From a virus: 37,291 bases of DNA. This document shows positions 1 through 7,578 of this stretch, in pieces (positions within the stretch are counted from its first letter, which is position 1; each line of letters starts with the position of its first letter). The stretch covers positions 1-37,291 of IMG/VR virus record IMGVR_UViG_3300028299_000011; one strand, written 5' to 3'. The notes beneath the pieces are model-generated. The model saw nothing but the letters and a program-made list of their open reading frames with translations. It did not search any database and was not told the origin of the DNA. The position numbers and the translations under genes were made by a program.

Positions 1-1005
1 TCTATCTTTTAATGATAATTCCTTATTAATTGAACCACAATTAGAACATGTTTTTGATGAAGGATCAAATCTACCAATCACACTTAAATTCTTTCCGTAC
101 CAATCACATTTATATTCAATCATTGATTTGAATTTATACCAACCCATATCACCGATAGCACGACTTAACTTATTGTTTTTCATCATACTAGAAACACCAA
201 GATTTTCTATACAAATTGTATCATAATTATCTACAAGGTATTTACTTATTTTATGTAAGTAATCCTCTCGTTGATTTTTGATATGTTCGTGAAATAATGA
301 TAATTTCATTTTTTGTTTTAAATAATGATTTGACCCTTTTTGTTTTCTACTAAGGGATCGCTGCTGTATCCTTAGTTCATTCATTACAGATTTGAAGAAA
401 TCGTGGTTCTTGAATTTCTTTCCATCTGAGGTTATTACAAAATCTTTTATACCCAAATCAACACCAACAGAAGTATTTACTCTTATTGGTTTCTTTTCGG
501 GTAATTCTTGTTTATTATCAACTAATATAGATACATAATATTTATTAGTTACTGATTTACTGACTGTTACTGTCTTTATTTCACCTTTAAATTCTCTATG
601 TAAGTCTATGTCTGTGTATTGTAGTTTAGGTATCCAAATTTGTTTTTTATTATCTGACAACCACACATTTTGAGGTAGTTGAAATGATTGTTTTGAATAT
701 TTTGATTTAAATTTAGGAAAACCAGCACCTCTAAAAAAATTTGTGTATGCAACATCAAGATTTCTAATTGAAGCTTGTAATGCTTGTGATGGGCTTTCTT
801 TTAGCCAATCACATTCATTATCTTTTAATTCTTTAATTTGTTTAGTTAAACTAAACATATCAAGATGTTTCTTATTTCCTGTATATGCTTGAATTTTAGT
901 TTCTAAACCAAGATTATATACAAATCTTACTTGACCAAAAATTCTTGATAGGAGTTCTTTTTGTTCTTGATTTGGATATATTCTGTATTTGTAGGCTTTT
1001 AACAT
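1..1005 (-). CDS. tnpB: TnpB of an IS200/IS605-type element, 3' end off the window
   Basis: RNA-guided nuclease of the TnpB family, ancestor-like to Cas12. The gene starts at the ATG at 1005-1003 (MLKAYKYRIYPNQEQ, the usual TnpB N-terminus) and stays open to the left edge, 335 codons. Visible RuvC parts are GVDLGIKDF with the first catalytic Asp and CIENLG with the catalytic Glu. The first half of the C-terminal zinc finger (TCSNCGS) is present. The last Asp and second zinc-finger half would lie beyond position 1, as would the right end and guide RNA. No tnpA accompanies it here, so this is a tnpB-only derivative. None of the alanine codons I read is GCG, unlike the phage core genes. Confidence 0.93.
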   Translation of the reverse strand, partial: MLKAYKYRIYPNQEQKELLSRIFGQVRFVYNLGLETKIQAYTGNKKHLDMFSLTKQIKELKDNECDWLKESPSQALQASIRNLDVAYTNFFRGAGFPKFKSKYSKQSFQLPQNVWLSDNKKQIWIPKLQYTDIDLHREFKGEIKTVTVSKSVTNKYYVSILVDNKQELPEKKPIRVNTSVGVDLGIKDFVITSDGKKFKNHDFFKSVMNELRIQQRSLSRKQKGSNHYLKQKMKLSLFHEHIKNQREDYLHKISKYLVDNYDTICIENLGVSSMMKNNKLSRAIGDMGWYKFKSMIEYKCDWYGKNLSVIGRFDPSSKTCSNCGSINKELSLKDR

Positions 1006-1088
1006 ATAATATTAATGAAAACTTTTTTTTCCTTAAACTATATATAATTAAAAAATAATGACTTTTTTCCATTTATTTATTTACAACA

Positions 1089-1117
1089 CTAAAGATGTAG
1101 TAGTTTTTCTTTGATGG
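1089..1117 (-). repeat. IS200/IS605-type element end (left copy)
   Basis: Read on the minus strand this is CCATCAAAGAAAA, 8 bases, then ATCTTTAG. The same two blocks occur on the plus strand at 36952-36979 with 7 bases between them. Both copies lie upstream of a TnpB reading frame in the same relative orientation, so I read them as the conserved end of the element on the tnpA side. The region from here to the tnpB start (1006-1088) is AT-rich and holds no gene I can support. Confidence 0.7.
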
Positions 1118-1128
1118 ACTCTATAAAG

Positions 1129-1161
1129 AAAAAAATCCCGAAAAAACTTTCGGGATTTTTT
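1129..1161 (+). terminator. Rho-independent terminator, symmetric
   Basis: Stem AATCCCGAAA / TTTCGGGATT with loop AAAC, flanked by an A-run on one side and a T-run on the other, so it can work in both directions. It sits between the IS end and the promoter of the 1224 gene. A terminator with the same AAATCCC/GGGATTT base lies next to the other IS end at 36914-36944. Confidence 0.8.
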
Positions 1162-1190
1162 GTATATATAAAATAAAATCCGTATCTTTG
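1159..1190 (+). promoter_or_regulatory. Bacteroidota-type promoter for the 1224 gene
   Basis: TTTG at 1159-1162 and TATCTTTG at 1183-1190 are 20 bases apart. This matches the -33 TTTG / -7 TAnnTTTG promoter of Bacteroidota primary sigma factor. The start codon follows 33 bases later. The same arrangement with the same spacing lies upstream of clpP (29583-29614). Confidence 0.75.
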
Positions 1191-1223
1191 TATTGTAATT
1201 GAAACTATAAGGAGAAAAAAACT

Positions 1224-1394
1224 ATGAAAAAAGTAAATAAAAATAAGGTCACTTTTGATGTTAACGACTACATCAAAGCCGTAAAAATCGCTGATCGTAA
1301 TATGAACTTGGGTAATGGTTTCAAAGGTACTCATAAAGTTTTCAAAAACAAGAAAGCGTATGATCGTAAAAGAGACAAAAAAGTTGTCTTCTAA
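1224..1394 (+). CDS. Small basic protein, 56 aa, function unknown
   Basis: A 56-residue, Lys/Arg-rich protein (MKKVNKNKVTFDVNDYIKAV at the start, ending KKVVF). It has one of the clearest ribosome-binding sites in the window (AAGGAG, 1209-1214, 9 bases before the ATG), a host-type promoter and a downstream terminator, so it is a self-contained transcription unit. Charge and size would fit a nucleic-acid-binding or host-modifying early protein, but that is inference and I assign no function. The central run (KAVKIADRN, then KVFKNKKAYDRKRDKK) recalls small hypothetical proteins of Bacteroidota and their phages. I am confident it is a gene, less so of any relationship. Confidence 0.8.
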   Translation: MKKVNKNKVTFDVNDYIKAVKIADRNMNLGNGFKGTHKVFKNKKAYDRKRDKKVVF

Positions 1395-1400
1395 AAAATA

Positions 1401-1425
1401 AAGTCAGGAAAATCCTGACTTTTTT
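1401..1425 (+). terminator. Rho-independent terminator after the 1224 gene
   Basis: Stem AAGTCAGGA / TCCTGACTT with an AAA loop and a T-run, beginning 6 bases after the stop codon. The next plus-strand gene starts at 1445, so it would depend on read-through or its own weak signal. Confidence 0.85.
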
Positions 1426-1444
1426 AATTTTAAAACTAAAAATT

Positions 1445-1759
1445 ATGGAATTATTTAATTCAGAAAAAGACAGAGAATTGTGGATTAAACTTAACGCGGA
1501 AAGACAGATTGAATGGGAAAAGGGTTTAACTTGGTTTAATAAGAAAACAGGTCAACACCAACCTACTTTACAGGCGAGAAATCCAAGAAATATGGAGACA
1601 GCGTTAAAAATATCAAAAGGTCAATGTTCTTATGATGAAAAACAGGGCAAATTAAGATATACTTTAGAAGAATTATTAACACTGGATATAGATGGTCTTA
1701 ATGAAATACAGAGAAGACAACATTTAGAATGGTGTGAAAAATTTAAAAAATTAAAATAG
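1445..1759 (+). CDS. Hypothetical protein, 104 aa
   Basis: A charged, Trp- and Gln-containing protein with no signal peptide or membrane segment (MELFNSEKDRELWIKLNAER at the start). I do not recognise a family. The ATG follows an A-rich leader directly after the terminator at 1401-1425. Its last codons overlap by 9 bases the end of the convergent methyltransferase-like gene (1751-2404), an arrangement usual in tightly packed phage genomes. Confidence 0.7.
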   Translation: MELFNSEKDRELWIKLNAERQIEWEKGLTWFNKKTGQHQPTLQARNPRNMETALKISKGQCSYDEKQGKLRYTLEELLTLDIDGLNEIQRRQHLEWCEKFKKLK

Positions 1760-2404
1760 ATTTTTGACATAAATATCATCACCACCATATGGAATACTTT
1801 TAATTCTTATAAAATAATCAAATAGATCACTTCCTGTACCTATATGACTCATTGTGTAATATATTATTACATCATCTTTTGTATTATCATAAACAAGTTT
1901 CATCAATTTCTCTGATAAATTATAATCTTTAATTGGCCTATACAAATAAACAACATCCATATTTTTTAAAAATGATAAATCCATATTTAATAAATCATCA
2001 TATATTACACTGATTCCTAATTTATTATGATATTCTTTTAATGATATCTCTTTTTCTACTCCTATAGATTCATATCCCATTTTATTACAAAAATAAACAA
2101 CAGTTCCATATCCACACCCCAAATCACATAATTTTGGATTTTCATTTGGAAATATATTCATTTTTATAAGATTTAAGACATATAATTTGGAATAACTACT
2201 GTTAACCTCACCATATTCAATGTTATTTTTTTTCGTATAATCTCCAATATATTTACCTAGACTATCAAATTTATTTGGATTTAGATTTTTTGTTATTTTT
2301 ATATAATCTTCCTCACTAAATGGCATCATTTTTAATCTATAATTGAAATTTCTAAATTTTTCTATTATATCACTAAAACTTTCAAATAATTTTAAATATC
2401 TCAT
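1751..2404 (-). CDS. SAM-dependent methyltransferase-like protein with capsid-targeting-like N-terminus
   Basis: 217 aa. The N-terminus MRYLKLFESF is the tag shared with several unrelated proteins in this window. LCDLGCGYGTVV around residues 98-109 is motif I (SAM-binding glycine loop) of class I methyltransferases, followed by an acidic residue at the end of strand 2 (GVEKE). A later YDDLLNMDL fits the strand-4 region. No catalytic NPPY/DPPY motif is present, so the substrate cannot be named and it need not be DNA. It is the last of three tagged minus-strand genes and is only 2 bases from the HD gene upstream. The tag suggests the enzyme is carried in the phage head; that is inference. Confidence 0.75.
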   Translation of the reverse strand: MRYLKLFESFSDIIEKFRNFNYRLKMMPFSEEDYIKITKNLNPNKFDSLGKYIGDYTKKNNIEYGEVNSSYSKLYVLNLIKMNIFPNENPKLCDLGCGYGTVVYFCNKMGYESIGVEKEISLKEYHNKLGISVIYDDLLNMDLSFLKNMDVVYLYRPIKDYNLSEKLMKLVYDNTKDDVIIYYTMSHIGTGSDLFDYFIRIKSIPYGGDDIYVKNLF

Positions 2405-2406
2405 TC

Positions 2407-2982
2407 TTAAAATCCTCCCCTATCTGATTGATTAAAAACTTTTAAATAATATTTATATTCATCTATTAAATTACCATACCAACGAACATTTCTATCGTTT
2501 CCTTTCATATCTTTCATTCTCATATGATTTGATATTATAAATCTTATAACATCTGGATCTCCTCCCATATACCTAACCCAGTTTCTCCAAGGTGAACCAA
2601 CATTTAATAATTGAGCGGAATATTGTTCGTGCCCAGGTTGCATTATAATACCTTTTTCTATCTTCTGGGTCCTATCTTTACCAGTATCGTGTAAAAATCC
2701 AGATAAAATTAAATTAATATCTTTTGTCTTTGATAATCTATTTACGACAGCTTTTGTATGATTGTAAACATCTTTTTCGGGGTGGTAATCCGTTCTTTGT
2801 TCTATATTTTTTAATGAGTCTATATAATCTTTTATTGTTTTTGGAGAATATTGATAAATATAATCAAACATATCTTTGTCATCAACAGAATCAATATCAA
2901 ACTCTGAAAAATCTATCTCATCTATCTCATTTTCAAAATTATATTCCTCAAATAATTTTATTTTACTTTTTCCTAAAAACAT
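2407..2982 (-). CDS. HD-domain phosphohydrolase with tag-like N-terminus
   Basis: 191 aa. The N-terminus holds a tag-like SKIKLFEEY at residues 6-14 followed by an Asp/Glu-rich stretch to about residue 38. The HD domain follows: YNH (His75), FLHDTGK (His98-Asp99), GHE (His118) and SNHMRM (His153). This order resembles the HD domains of tRNA nucleotidyltransferases and related metal-dependent phosphohydrolases, acting on a nucleotide or phosphoester not readable here. The start overlaps the end of the upstream gene by 20 bases. It differs from the other HD protein (30388-31014), which is of the cyclic phosphodiesterase type. Confidence 0.75.
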   Translation of the reverse strand: MFLGKSKIKLFEEYNFENEIDEIDFSEFDIDSVDDKDMFDYIYQYSPKTIKDYIDSLKNIEQRTDYHPEKDVYNHTKAVVNRLSKTKDINLILSGFLHDTGKDRTQKIEKGIIMQPGHEQYSAQLLNVGSPWRNWVRYMGGDPDVIRFIISNHMRMKDMKGNDRNVRWYGNLIDEYKYYLKVFNQSDRGGF

Positions 2983-3808
2983 AATCTCTTAATTTCGTTT
3001 TAGTTTCTAAATCAACATCTATTTGATTTTTAAATTTTCTCTCTAACCAATCTACTATATTAGTATTTATTTTAAATAATGTTTTAATTCTGTCTCTATG
3101 GCTATCATATAACATTACTAATCCTAATTTAGAATGATAATAAATAGTATCAACTCCCTTTCCATCAACATCAAATGATATTATATCATTTTCTGTATTG
3201 TTATCCAATTCAACCGATTTATTTATAATATATTCTCCATATTGTTTATATCTACTTCTGATTGGTTGTATAACATTGGTTAATAAACTTTCTTCTGTTT
3301 CTGTTATTTCTAACGCGTCCGATTTGATATTATTTGGTTCCGTGTGTCTTATAACTACTTTATCTTGTATTCTATCTAATGTATTTAAGATATTTAGATT
3401 ATTTATATCTTCTGGATTTATATTATCTGGTTCACCAAATCCATTTATTATCAATAAATCTTCATCAGAGTTTCTAGCTATTTTAACAGCTCGTTTTAAC
3501 ATTTTAATCATAAATTCCTTATCAAATTCTATCAAATGTTTAATCGCGTGGCTGGTCGCACCATGAGTTCTCTTACCCCTGAATTCTTCATCATTTGGAT
3601 AATAATAATCCTCTTCTTCAGAAAAAACAACAGTATCGCTTTTTGATGAGTTATCAACATATCCATCAGATGAAGTTGTCAACGCGTTTATCGCGTTCTT
3701 ATCTATATCATTGTATATTTCTCTGTCCGCTGGTAAATCCACATTTCTCGCTAAATCAAACTCTACTTTAGATTCTAGAAATTTTTTATATCTTAATATT
3801 TTTCTCAT
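2963..3808 (-). CDS. Unknown protein, 281 aa, possible head cargo
   Basis: The N-terminus (MRKILRYKKFLESK) is a variant of the tag of its two downstream neighbours. It is followed by about 60 low-complexity polar residues and a folded region. In that region are GATSHAIKHL (near residue 86), VVIRHTEP, and late YYHSKLGLVMLYD followed by IKTLFKI. The order His-containing helix, then a short strand pair ending TLFK, is reminiscent of small RNase-toxin folds (BECR type). I cannot show catalytic residues, so this is only a suggestion. An AT box typical of this phage's promoters lies just upstream (3814-3828), so it probably heads the three-gene tagged operon. Confidence 0.6.
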   Translation of the reverse strand: MRKILRYKKFLESKVEFDLARNVDLPADREIYNDIDKNAINALTTSSDGYVDNSSKSDTVVFSEEEDYYYPNDEEFRGKRTHGATSHAIKHLIEFDKEFMIKMLKRAVKIARNSDEDLLIINGFGEPDNINPEDINNLNILNTLDRIQDKVVIRHTEPNNIKSDALEITETEESLLTNVIQPIRSRYKQYGEYIINKSVELDNNTENDIISFDVDGKGVDTIYYHSKLGLVMLYDSHRDRIKTLFKINTNIVDWLERKFKNQIDVDLETKTKLRDYVFRKK

Positions 3809-3813
3809 ATTAA

Positions 3814-3828
3814 ATTATATATTAAAAT
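3814..3828 (-). promoter_or_regulatory. AT-box promoter candidate for the 3808-1751 tagged operon
   Basis: On the minus strand ATTTTAATATATAAT, 5 bases before the start codon. It matches the recurrent TTTTAATATATAAAA box seen upstream of many genes in this window. Its closeness to the ATG would imply a nearly leaderless transcript or a start slightly downstream. Confidence 0.4.
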
Positions 3829-3841
3829 TAAATTTCACGAA

Positions 3842-5404
3842 TTACGCCAAGTCTGGATATCCACCTTGTCCAAATATATCTGGGAATCCAATTATAGTTT
3901 TACCACCAGAATTTCTTCCATCGTTTATAAGAGTTAAATCTTGTTTTCTATTCCCGCCATATTTTTTACCATTACATTCATATGGTTTACTGACGAATGA
4001 TACATGAATCCATACTCTACCACTACCACCTCTTGAATTTTCTTTCATTTCTCTCAGTAATTGATCATAACCACTGACATTTTGTTTCGCCCAATTAATA
4101 ACTTCTGAGTATTGAGAATTTTTCATTCCTCTAATTTGGAAATCACACGCCATACCAAAATTATGTTGAGAACAACCAAACGAAGATCCCGCACCTTCTC
4201 CACGAAGAGATGATGTTACTCTTATTTTTGGATATTTTTCTGTTATTGGATCTATAATATTTACAAATAAATTTTTCAAATTACATATAATCTGTTTTTT
4301 ACTTAATCCAGACCATGTTTCATTAGGTTTTAATTTTAATAACTTTCTAGTTCTAGACCCATTACTTATCGCATCTTCTAGAGTATAATATTTTGATAAT
4401 TGATATTTACTTGTTAGTTGTTCATCAGATATTTGATTTAATTCATCACAATTTGTTGAGACATCATCAACCTTTGTTCTAACTTTATCTTTCTCAGATA
4501 CATACTCCTCACCATTATATTCTGATATATTAAAATTCGGTGAATTTTCTTTAATTCTTGGTTTTCTTGATGTATTGGTATTTAATGACCCATTCCCTAT
4601 ACTACCACTTGTACTAGATACAGTGAATAATAAGTCATTATCATTTTTGATATCTTCTCTAGTTGGTGAATGTTGAGTTCCATCTGGAATTAAACCACTG
4701 AAATTAGTTGGTCTTTGTATTGTTTTATTATACGGTAAATAAACATTTTCTGATAGAAATTTATCAGATTTACTATAATCTGGTTTAGTCTCACCAACTC
4801 TTTTGTCTATATATTCTTTTAATATTTTATCTAAAAACGGTTTTGTGACATTACCACCCCTACTATCAATTAGAGATGTTTTATTGTATAATAATTCTTT
4901 AACAAATTTATCAAACCACTCTAACCAATGATTACCAAATATTACTTGTTGAGATTCACTACCTATTCCTAGGTTTATAATCTGGTCATTATTTTTTAAT
5001 ATAAGATTTATACTACCATCATCTATTGTGAGACTATTATATTTATAATCAATTCTAAATTCATTATTATCTGAATATACCATAGTTCTATTATCAAACA
5101 GTAACGCGGAGAAGTTTACATAATCATCATCACCCATTTCTTCTAATCTTCCCATTAAATTATAATTATAATTTTCTGAATCTATATACATCGGTGAGTA
5201 AATGTTTTCATTTGTAAAAACAACTGTAACTAATTTATTTAACGATGGTACACAGAAACTACGACCATCTATACTTTTCAATGGAGCACACCATGGTAAA
5301 TCTTCTAATGGTATTTCATCATAGACGCCCATTACTCTAACTCTTATTCTACCTAATCTTAATGGGTCATTATTCTCCTCAACTAAGCCTACAAATAAAT
5401 TCAT
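3842..5404 (-). CDS. Baseplate spike/hub protein (gp5-like OB fold) with M15 peptidase domain
   Basis: 520 aa. Residues 1-75 match the OB-fold start of T4 gp5-type spikes: LGRIRVRVMGVYDEIP, then LPWCAP, then PMYID. The middle (about 80-340) is Ser/Asn/Thr-rich. The C-terminal domain (about 345-490) is a D-Ala-D-Ala carboxypeptidase-type M15 peptidase, with SQHNFGMACDFQI giving the His and Asp zinc ligands and VWIHVSF the last His. In T4 gp5 this place is taken by a lysozyme, so here wall digestion at penetration would be by peptide cleavage of peptidoglycan. It ends the minus-strand baseplate run and lies 3 bases from its upstream neighbour. Confidence 0.85.
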   Translation of the reverse strand: MNLFVGLVEENNDPLRLGRIRVRVMGVYDEIPLEDLPWCAPLKSIDGRSFCVPSLNKLVTVVFTNENIYSPMYIDSENYNYNLMGRLEEMGDDDYVNFSALLFDNRTMVYSDNNEFRIDYKYNSLTIDDGSINLILKNNDQIINLGIGSESQQVIFGNHWLEWFDKFVKELLYNKTSLIDSRGGNVTKPFLDKILKEYIDKRVGETKPDYSKSDKFLSENVYLPYNKTIQRPTNFSGLIPDGTQHSPTREDIKNDNDLLFTVSSTSGSIGNGSLNTNTSRKPRIKENSPNFNISEYNGEEYVSEKDKVRTKVDDVSTNCDELNQISDEQLTSKYQLSKYYTLEDAISNGSRTRKLLKLKPNETWSGLSKKQIICNLKNLFVNIIDPITEKYPKIRVTSSLRGEGAGSSFGCSQHNFGMACDFQIRGMKNSQYSEVINWAKQNVSGYDQLLREMKENSRGGSGRVWIHVSFVSKPYECNGKKYGGNRKQDLTLINDGRNSGGKTIIGFPDIFGQGGYPDLA

Positions 5405-5407
5405 TTA

Positions 5408-7561
5408 TTATAAGGTTTTTTTCTTATTTTCATCTTCGGTATATACGGTACCATCTGGATGTTTTTTAACTAGCCCACTTTCGGTATATACAACCTTAGG
5501 TGGCATTGGATGTTTTTCAACTGGCCCACTTTCCGTATACACAACCTTAGGTGGTATTGGATTTTTTACAATTGGCCCACTTTCTGTATACACAACCTTA
5601 GGTGGTATTGGATTTTTTACAATTGGCCCACTTTCTGTATACACAACACCATTTGGTTGTTTAAGTATTGGCCCACTTTCTGTATACACAACACCATTTG
5701 GTTGTTTAAGTATTGCCCCACTTTCTGTATATACAACTCCATTTGGATTCTTTACAACTGGCCCACTTTCGGTGTATACAACACCATCTGGTGGTTTAAC
5801 TATTGGTCCAGGTTCTGTATATACAACACCATCTGGTGGTTTAACTATTGGCCCAGGTTCTTGATATACAACACCATGTGGTGGTTTAATGACTGGACCA
5901 GGTTCTTGATATACAACACCATCAGGTGGTTTAATAAATGGCCCAGGTTCTTGGTATACAACACCATCTGGTGGTTTAATGAATGGATCACCTTCCTGAT
6001 ATACAACATCATCTACCATAGGTTTTATTTCTGTGTTTCCATACAATATAGCTAATTGTTCACTATTTAGATTCATTTGAGATAAATATAATCTCTCTAA
6101 ATCACCTTCATTTATATTATCATTATACAATCCTTCATATAATGACATAAACGCTTGCTGACGAAGTTTATTTATTTCTGATGTTAAAAAAGTACTTATG
6201 CCAGCTCTTAGAGTATTGAAATTACCATTTAATCCATCTAGTATTATTTGTCTGTACGGGCCAAGTGGGGTTTCATCTAACAATGAAATAGCGATTCTTT
6301 CTAAATTTATTGAATCTTTTACATCATCTAATAATTGCCTCATTAATCCCTGTCTCTGACTATCCATATAATTTTTTACAGATATTTCTCGTTGTAATTT
6401 TAATTTATCTGCCCCCAAATTAGCCGTATTTGTCAATAATCCACCTGTATTAGAAAGTCCACCACTAGTTTCAGCTTCTGGTACATTCTGTTTACTTTCA
6501 TTTTCAAAATCACCAAAGTATTTATTTATATCAAAATTAACTTGGTCTTGTTCTTTATCTTTAACTTTACCATCATTACCATACGCTAATCTATTGTCTA
6601 GTATATAAGAATCTCCAATTAATCCAGGAGTTAATATTCTTCTGATAGATTTATAAAATATATTAAAATCAATAAAACTAAAATCTCTTGGTACACCAGC
6701 GTTAAGACCAGCTTGTGTTATATGTTGTGACCAAGATTTAGATTCACTGAAATCAAAATTACAATCATATAATGTTATTTTCATTATGGATTTTGGACTT
6801 TCTTTAAAATTATATTCGTAACTATTATTTGAATAATAAGGAATAACATAATTTCTATATTCATATAAGTCTATATCCATATTAAATCTAAGTAAATTTT
6901 CTGGCGCAGTATTTCTTTGATCTCTGTATGAATACACTAGATTATTATATAATTCTGATAGATATGTATTTGACATAAGAACATTTTCCTGTAATTCTAC
7001 AGATAATTTATCTTTTTTATAATCAATTATTTTTTTCATAAAATTTTCCATACCATCTACCTTATTAATATAATATGATTTTGGTCTAGAATTATCTATA
7101 AATCCTGGTTTTGGTATTATTCTAAATATTTCAGATAATCTAGATACAAATTCTTTATGTAAAACTTCTCTTTCTCCAAATAATATATCATATTCTCTTA
7201 TGAATCTAGTTAGGGAATTTTGTTTGAAAACATCCTTATCCATTTCTTGAAATAGTGGGGAATTACTACTATCAATCGTTATATCAAAAGATAATAAAAG
7301 TGGATCATCCACCCCATTATCATATCTAAAGTAATTTGAATAATCATCTCTCATTTCTTGTCTTCTAATAAAATCCCCCATCACTTCAGCGTTACCATTT
7401 TGTTTCTTAACGGTTTCTGGTTTTTTAACATCAACCTCAACACCAAGAAGATTAGTATTATAATATATATCTTCCTCATATCCACTTATATAATTACCAA
7501 GACCGATAGGTAATATATTTTTTCTTATAATTTGACCATCTTCTGTATTATCCCAGGGCAT
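5408..7561 (-). CDS. Baseplate/tail structural protein with C-terminal proline-rich repeats
   Basis: 717 aa. Residues 1-510 form a polar region with no family I can name. Within it, SIMKITLYDCNFDFSES resembles segments of T4-like tube and baseplate proteins. Residues from about 515 to the end are about 13 near-identical units of 15-17 residues of the type GVVYTESGPIVKNP. It lies between the spike and hub genes, so a baseplate or fibre-attachment role is likely. The repeats could form an extended stalk or an adhesive surface. No signal peptide or membrane segment. Confidence 0.7.
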   Translation of the reverse strand: MPWDNTEDGQIIRKNILPIGLGNYISGYEEDIYYNTNLLGVEVDVKKPETVKKQNGNAEVMGDFIRRQEMRDDYSNYFRYDNGVDDPLLLSFDITIDSSNSPLFQEMDKDVFKQNSLTRFIREYDILFGEREVLHKEFVSRLSEIFRIIPKPGFIDNSRPKSYYINKVDGMENFMKKIIDYKKDKLSVELQENVLMSNTYLSELYNNLVYSYRDQRNTAPENLLRFNMDIDLYEYRNYVIPYYSNNSYEYNFKESPKSIMKITLYDCNFDFSESKSWSQHITQAGLNAGVPRDFSFIDFNIFYKSIRRILTPGLIGDSYILDNRLAYGNDGKVKDKEQDQVNFDINKYFGDFENESKQNVPEAETSGGLSNTGGLLTNTANLGADKLKLQREISVKNYMDSQRQGLMRQLLDDVKDSINLERIAISLLDETPLGPYRQIILDGLNGNFNTLRAGISTFLTSEINKLRQQAFMSLYEGLYNDNINEGDLERLYLSQMNLNSEQLAILYGNTEIKPMVDDVVYQEGDPFIKPPDGVVYQEPGPFIKPPDGVVYQEPGPVIKPPHGVVYQEPGPIVKPPDGVVYTEPGPIVKPPDGVVYTESGPVVKNPNGVVYTESGAILKQPNGVVYTESGPILKQPNGVVYTESGPIVKNPIPPKVVYTESGPIVKNPIPPKVVYTESGPVEKHPMPPKVVYTESGLVKKHPDGTVYTEDENKKKTL
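5420..6018 (-). repeat. In-frame tandem repeats of 45-51 bp
   Basis: Encodes about 13 consecutive copies of VVY-[TQ]-E-x-G-P-[IVF]-x-K-x-P in the C-terminus of the 5408-7561 protein. Early copies use QEPGP...KPPD, later ones TESGP...KNP or KQPN, and three near the end have the longer KNPIPPK or KHPMPPK. This grading fits growth by unequal recombination. Unit length changes in whole codons, so the frame is kept. Confidence 0.9.
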
Positions 7562-7578
7562 TGTTTTTTATTTTTTTT

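Noticed and set aside
3198-4007. Two plus-strand reading frames over the tagged and spike genes
   Set aside because: Antisense to well-supported genes and without leaders or family features.
5510-6055. Long plus-strand reading frame rich in NWPTFRIHN-type repeats
   Set aside because: It is the complement of the in-frame repeats of the 5408-7561 structural gene; it has no start signal and its repeats follow from those of the real gene.
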